DNA from: CAG-217 sp963642245 | Lineage (GTDB): Bacteria > Bacillota > Clostridia > Oscillospirales > Acutalibacteraceae | Assembly (NCBI GenBank): GCA_963642245.1 | Contig: CAVIFY010000005.1 | Span: 29,052-93,051, forward strand | Length of the DNA stretch: 64,000 nt | Direction: 5' to 3' | Shown: one piece after another, positions 60,598-64,000 of the stretch | Layout of the letters: each line of letters starts with the position of its first letter | Position numbering within the stretch: position 1 is the first letter of the stretch | The notes under the pieces: generated by a model | What the model saw: only the letters and a program-made list of their open reading frames with translations | Told to the model about the DNA's origin: nothing | The model's database searches: none | Program-made: the position numbers and the translations under genes

Positions 60598-60626
60598 TTC
60601 AAAACAAGGGCAAAGTGTGGTAGAAT
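60598..60626 (+). promoter_or_regulatory. Promoter of FMN reductase-like gene
   Basis: TTCAAA (60598-60603), 17-base spacer, TAGAAT (60621-60626). Confidence 0.6.
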
Positions 60627-60641
60627 AGGGGCGGTGATGAG

Positions 60642-61205
60642 ATGAAGAAACTACTGATTATCGGCGGTTCGCCCCGGCAAAACGGGGTCAGCGAGGAGCT
60701 GATCCGCCAGGTGAAGCCGTATTTTATCGACTGCAAGATTGTAGAATACAATACCTACAAGCTGGCGCCGTCCCCCTGTACCGACTGCCGCTACTGCGAG
60801 CAGCACGAGGGCTGCGCCAACAAAGATCTGGATATATTTTTTGAGGATTTTGAGGACGCGGACTATATTGCGTTCTTTACCCCGGTGTATAATAACTTCT
60901 TTCCGGCGCCGCTAAAGGCGGTGATCGACCGGTTCCAGCGGTATTACAGCGCCCGGTTCAAGCGGGGCGCCAATCCGCCTATTGCCAAGCCGAAAAGGGT
61001 AGGGGTGGTGATCGTCAGCGGCTCCAACGCCCGGCAGTGCGCCGATTATATGACTGCCACGCTGCGCCAGTCCTTTACGGTGCTCAATGGGGAAGTGACC
61101 GCACGGTACTATATCCCCGGCACGGACCGAGGGCAGTACACCTTTAACAATATTGAGCTGCAAAAATTCATTCACCAGCTGCGGGGCGAGAGCGCCGGGC
61201 GGTAA
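60642..61205 (+). CDS. Flavodoxin-like NADPH-dependent FMN reductase / iron-sulfur flavoprotein type
   Basis: 187 residues. N-terminus KKLLIIGGSPRQNGVSEELI is the FMN loop of the flavodoxin-like reductases. A Cys cluster CTDCRYCEQHEGC follows (residues ~46-58), as in iron-sulfur flavoproteins, and FFTPVYNNFFPAPLKAVIDR is the second FMN segment. Electron carrier or reductase in anaerobes; partner unknown. Ends in a strong terminator. Confidence 0.88.
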   Translation: MKKLLIIGGSPRQNGVSEELIRQVKPYFIDCKIVEYNTYKLAPSPCTDCRYCEQHEGCANKDLDIFFEDFEDADYIAFFTPVYNNFFPAPLKAVIDRFQRYYSARFKRGANPPIAKPKRVGVVIVSGSNARQCADYMTATLRQSFTVLNGEVTARYYIPGTDRGQYTFNNIELQKFIHQLRGESAGR

Positions 61206-61213
61206 GACAAGAG

Positions 61214-61238
61214 GGGAGTGCCGTGGCGCTCCCTTTTT
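61214..61238 (+). terminator. Terminator of FMN reductase-like gene
   Basis: GGGAGTGCC / GGCGCTCCC stem followed by TTTTT. Confidence 0.9.
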
Positions 61239-61271
61239 GCTGTTTGCTTATATAATAATTTATATATTATA

Positions 61272-61300
61272 TTGCAAGGCGCGCGCCTTTGTGCTATAAT
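61272..61300 (+). promoter_or_regulatory. Promoter of ruvCAB
   Basis: TTGCAA (61272-61277), 17-base spacer, TATAAT (61295-61300). Confidence 0.8.
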
Positions 61301-61330
61301 AACCTAAATTTAGTATGGGATAGTGTCAGT

Positions 61331-61831
61331 ATGCGTATTCTTGGTATTGACCCCGGCTACGCCATTATCGGCTGGGGCGTGCTCGACTATAAAGGCAATA
61401 AATTCTCCGTGGTGGACTACGGCGCCATCACCACCCAGGCAAAGACGCCGTTTCCTTTGCGGCTGCAAATGATCTATACGGATATGATCGGCCTGTTTGA
61501 TACCTATCACCCGGAGGTGATGAGTATGGAGAAGTTGTTTTATAACAATAACGCCAAGACCGTGATCGATGTGGCCCAGGCCAGAGGGGTCATTACCCTG
61601 TCCGCCCAGCAAAAGAATGTGCCTATCTTTGAATACACCCCCTTGCAAGTAAAGCAGTCGGTGGTGGGCTACGGCCGCGCGGAGAAGAAACAGGTGCAGG
61701 AGATGACCCGCCTGATTTTGAATTTAGAGAAGATACCCAAGCCGGACGATACGGCGGACGCACTGGCAATGGCCATCTGTCACGGCCACGCCAGCGGCAG
61801 CCTGCTGGGGCGGCTGGGCAACCTGCGATAA
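61331..61831 (+). CDS. ruvC: Holliday junction resolvase
   Basis: 166 residues from ATG 61331 (a frame extension to 61289 would start upstream of the -10 box). Catalytic Asp in MRILGIDPGYAIIGWG, Glu in MSMEKLFYNNNAKT, and C-terminal Asp pair in KPDDTADALAMAICH. Cuts Holliday junctions released by RuvAB. Lies 10 bases ahead of ruvA. Confidence 0.97.
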   Translation: MRILGIDPGYAIIGWGVLDYKGNKFSVVDYGAITTQAKTPFPLRLQMIYTDMIGLFDTYHPEVMSMEKLFYNNNAKTVIDVAQARGVITLSAQQKNVPIFEYTPLQVKQSVVGYGRAEKKQVQEMTRLILNLEKIPKPDDTADALAMAICHGHASGSLLGRLGNLR

Positions 61832-61841
61832 GGAGTTACTT

Positions 61842-62447
61842 ATGATTTACAGTTTAGACGGTACGCTCACTTATTTTGACCAGAACTTTGCGGTGGTCAG
61901 CTGCGGCGGCGTGGGGTTCAAGTGCTTTACCACACTGACCACCTTGCAGTCCCTGCCGGGTGTGGGCAAGCCGGTACAGCTTTACACTTACCTGTCTGTG
62001 CGGGAGGACGCGCTGGACCTCTTTGGCTTTGCCACCACGGCGGAGCTGGACTGCTTTAAGCTGCTGATCTCCGTAAACGGCGTGGGCCCCAAGGCGGCGC
62101 TGGCGATCCTGTCGGAGCTGTCGGCGGATCGACTGGCTGTTTGCATTGCCGGCGGGGACGCCAAGTCCCTGACCCGTGCGCCGGGTATCGGCAAGAAGAT
62201 CGCCGAGCGCATTGTGCTGGAATTGAAAGATAAAATGGGCGTGCTGGACCTGGGCAGCAGCCGAGAGGTGCAGGCGGCAGCCGCTGCCAACACCGCCGGT
62301 TCCGCTGCGGCAGAGGCGGTAGAGGCGCTGGTAGCGCTGGGCTACGGTCAAAGCGACGCTGCCGTTGCCGTGGGTCAGATGGACCCGAGCCTGTCGGTGG
62401 ACGAGATGATCCGCCGGGGGCTGCGCCAGCTGGCCGCCAATTTATAA
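61842..62447 (+). CDS. ruvA: Holliday junction DNA helicase subunit RuvA
   Basis: 201 residues. OB-fold N-terminus (SLDGTLTYFDQNFAVVSCGGVGFK), the two helix-hairpin-helix motifs (SVNGVGPKAALAIL and APGIGKKIAERIVLELKDK), and the C-terminal RuvB-binding domain (ALVALGYGQSDA). Tetramers hold the junction for RuvB. Confidence 0.97.
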   Translation: MIYSLDGTLTYFDQNFAVVSCGGVGFKCFTTLTTLQSLPGVGKPVQLYTYLSVREDALDLFGFATTAELDCFKLLISVNGVGPKAALAILSELSADRLAVCIAGGDAKSLTRAPGIGKKIAERIVLELKDKMGVLDLGSSREVQAAAAANTAGSAAAEAVEALVALGYGQSDAAVAVGQMDPSLSVDEMIRRGLRQLAANL

Positions 62448-62472
62448 GCCAAAGACAGATTAGGAGTTACCT

Positions 62473-63501
62473 ATGGAAGATATGGATTTGGAAAACCGCA
62501 TTGTGTCTACCGGCCTGACGGAGACGGATACGGATATAGAGAATTCTCTGCGGCCCAAGACCCTGGAGGATTATATTGGGCAAGATAAAGTAAAAGAGAA
62601 CCTGGCCGTCTACATTGAGGCGGCCCGCACCCGTGGCGAGGCACTGGACCATGTGCTGCTGTACGGTCCCCCCGGACTGGGCAAGACCACCTTGGCCGGC
62701 ATTATCGCCAACGAGATGGGCGTGAACATTCGCGTTACCAGCGGCCCGGCCATTGAAAAACAGGGCGACCTGGCGGCGCTGCTCACCAACCTGCAAGAGG
62801 GAGATGTGCTCTTTATTGACGAGATCCACCGCTTGAACCGCAGCGTGGAGGAAGTGCTGTACCCGGCCATGGAGGACCGTGCGCTGGATATTATTATTGG
62901 CAAAGGCCCCTCCGCCCGCTCCATTCGGCTGGACCTGCCCAACTTTACCCTGGTAGGCGCCACCACCCGCGCCGGGCAGCTGTCGGCGCCCTTGCGGGAT
63001 CGCTTTGGCGTGATCCTGCGGCTGGAGCTGTACACGGACGAACAGCTGGCTACCATCGTCAAGCGCTCGGCAGGTATTTTGAATATTCCCATTGAGCAGG
63101 ACGGTGCCTTGCAGATCGCCTCCCGCTCCCGGGGCACCCCGCGTATTGCCAACCGTCTGCTCAAGCGCAGCCGTGACTTTGCCCAGGTAAAGTATGACGG
63201 TGTGATCAACGCAGAGGCAGCGGAGGACGCTCTGTCTCGTATGGAGATCGACAAGCTGGGGCTGGACGGCATTGACCGCCGCCTGCTGACCACGATGATC
63301 AAGAATTACAACGGCGGCCCGGTGGGGCTGGAGACCATTGCCGCCGCCATCGGAGAAGAGGCGGTGACTATTGAGGATGTGTACGAGCCGTACTTAATGC
63401 AGATCGGCTTTCTCAGCCGCACCCCTCGCGGGCGCTGCGTGACCCCGGCGGCCTATCAGCACTTGGGCTTTCAGCAGGACGGGCAGCAAACTTTACTTTA
63501 A
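62473..63501 (+). CDS. ruvB: Holliday junction DNA helicase subunit RuvB
   Basis: 342 residues. AAA+ motifs: Walker A GPPGLGKTT, Walker B LFIDEIHRLNR, sensor GATTRAG and the Arg finger region PLRDRFGV; a winged helix follows at the end (GFLSRTPRGRCVTPAAYQHLG). Drives branch migration with RuvA. Completes ruvCAB. Confidence 0.97.
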   Translation: MEDMDLENRIVSTGLTETDTDIENSLRPKTLEDYIGQDKVKENLAVYIEAARTRGEALDHVLLYGPPGLGKTTLAGIIANEMGVNIRVTSGPAIEKQGDLAALLTNLQEGDVLFIDEIHRLNRSVEEVLYPAMEDRALDIIIGKGPSARSIRLDLPNFTLVGATTRAGQLSAPLRDRFGVILRLELYTDEQLATIVKRSAGILNIPIEQDGALQIASRSRGTPRIANRLLKRSRDFAQVKYDGVINAEAAEDALSRMEIDKLGLDGIDRRLLTTMIKNYNGGPVGLETIAAAIGEEAVTIEDVYEPYLMQIGFLSRTPRGRCVTPAAYQHLGFQQDGQQTLL

Positions 63502-63573
63502 CCAACGCAAATTGGAATTTGAACCGGCATAGACTGAAACACACAGTTCTTTTTGACAACAAAGGAGAATGGT

Positions 63574-64000
63574 ATGGGCAGATTATTCGGAACAGACGGC
63601 GTGCGCGGCATTGCCAACAAAGATTTGACCAACGAGCTGGCGCTTTCTATCGGCAAGGCGGCAGCCAAAGTATTGGCCGGTGAGCTGGGCAGAAAGCCTA
63701 CGGTGCTCATCGGCAAGGACACCCGGGCCTCCGGCGATATGCTGGAGGCGGCACTTACCGCCGGGCTTTGCGCCGTGGGGGCCAATGTGCTCTCCGTGGG
63801 CGTGGTGCCCACCCCGGCAGTGGCCTACCTGATCGGCCGCTACGGCTGTGACGCCGGGGTGATGATCACCGCCTCCCACAACCCTTGCGAATATAACGGC
63901 ATTAAGATCTTCCAGTCCACCGGCTACAAGCTGGACGACGCCATTGAGGAAGAGATCGAGGCCATTATCCTGGACGGCGCGGAAGAGATCCCGGAGAAGC
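63574..64000 (+). CDS. glmM: Phosphoglucosamine mutase, N-terminal part
   Basis: Truncated by the window end; 142 residues visible. GRLFGTDGVRGIAN and the active-site Ser loop TASHNPCEYNGIKIF are diagnostic. Converts glucosamine-6-P to glucosamine-1-P for UDP-GlcNAc. Start ATG 63574 follows AAAGGAG; it is separated from ruvB by 72 bases. Confidence 0.97.
   Translation, partial: MGRLFGTDGVRGIANKDLTNELALSIGKAAAKVLAGELGRKPTVLIGKDTRASGDMLEAALTAGLCAVGANVLSVGVVPTPAVAYLIGRYGCDAGVMITASHNPCEYNGIKIFQSTGYKLDDAIEEEIEAIILDGAEEIPEK

Overview
The window looks like a chromosome segment of an anaerobic, spore-forming Clostridia bacterium of the Ruminococcaceae/Oscillospirales type. Reasons: sporulation genes (spoIIR end, gerW, sigH-like, a dacF-like carboxypeptidase), gram-positive gene blocks (two-component system, DUF1385, prmC, M50 protease, scpAB, DUF2953, gerW, dacF, rluB), strong AAGGAG-type ribosome sites, TTGACA-17-TATAAT promoters, and a fairly GC-rich core with AT-rich accessory insertions. 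Three runs of N (1388-1432, 15537-15546, 23303-23312) show that it is a scaffolded draft, probably metagenomic.

Layout. 1-0.67 kb: spoIIR 3' end and two tRNA-Leu genes. 0.7-3.9 kb: AT-rich accessory genes for small membrane proteins and a MarR-like regulator. 4.0-12.8 kb: GC-rich minus-strand block with flavodoxin, DUF3793, a MacB-like ABC transporter, a paired ABC exporter of the IrtAB/YbtPQ type and a TetR regulator. 12.9-13.4 kb: five tRNA genes. 13.5-23.6 kb: a second AT-rich accessory stretch with small membrane proteins, three paralogues of one 3-TM family, an orphan toxin-like tail with a possible immunity gene, and dispersed repeats. 23.6-34.8 kb: a small regulated ORF, then lipoprotein, two-component system, DUF1385, prmC, M50 protease, scpAB, gerW, dacF and rluB. 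34.8-38.1 kb: a three-gene biotin carboxyltransferase (transcarboxylase-like) operon. 38.3-54.8 kb: metabolic and transport genes, including a frameshifted epimerase, a rhodanese-TtcA fusion, hppA, a sugar symporter, an OYE/FadH-type enzyme, a PurF paralogue, sigH and ychF. 54.9-59.3 kb: ilvBN-leuCD and a small gene. 59.4-64 kb: CDF transporter, FMN reductase-like protein, ruvCAB and the start of glmM.

The most unusual signals are these. (1) A 16-bp palindrome GTTAG-N6-CTAAC occurs four times and only in front of the flavodoxin/DUF3793 unit, the MacB-like unit and the ABC exporter pair, which outlines a regulon that I infer to be iron-linked. (2) A composite repeat occurs at 2.4-2.65 kb and 20.6-20.8 kb. 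Each copy keeps a minus-strand promoter, an about 185-nt transcribed unit and an intrinsic terminator, so it may encode a duplicated small RNA. (3) A short REP-like repeat lies directly behind the stop codons of accessory genes, and one assembly gap sits inside it. Both AT-rich accessory stretches begin just downstream of tRNA genes, but no integrase or transposase is visible.
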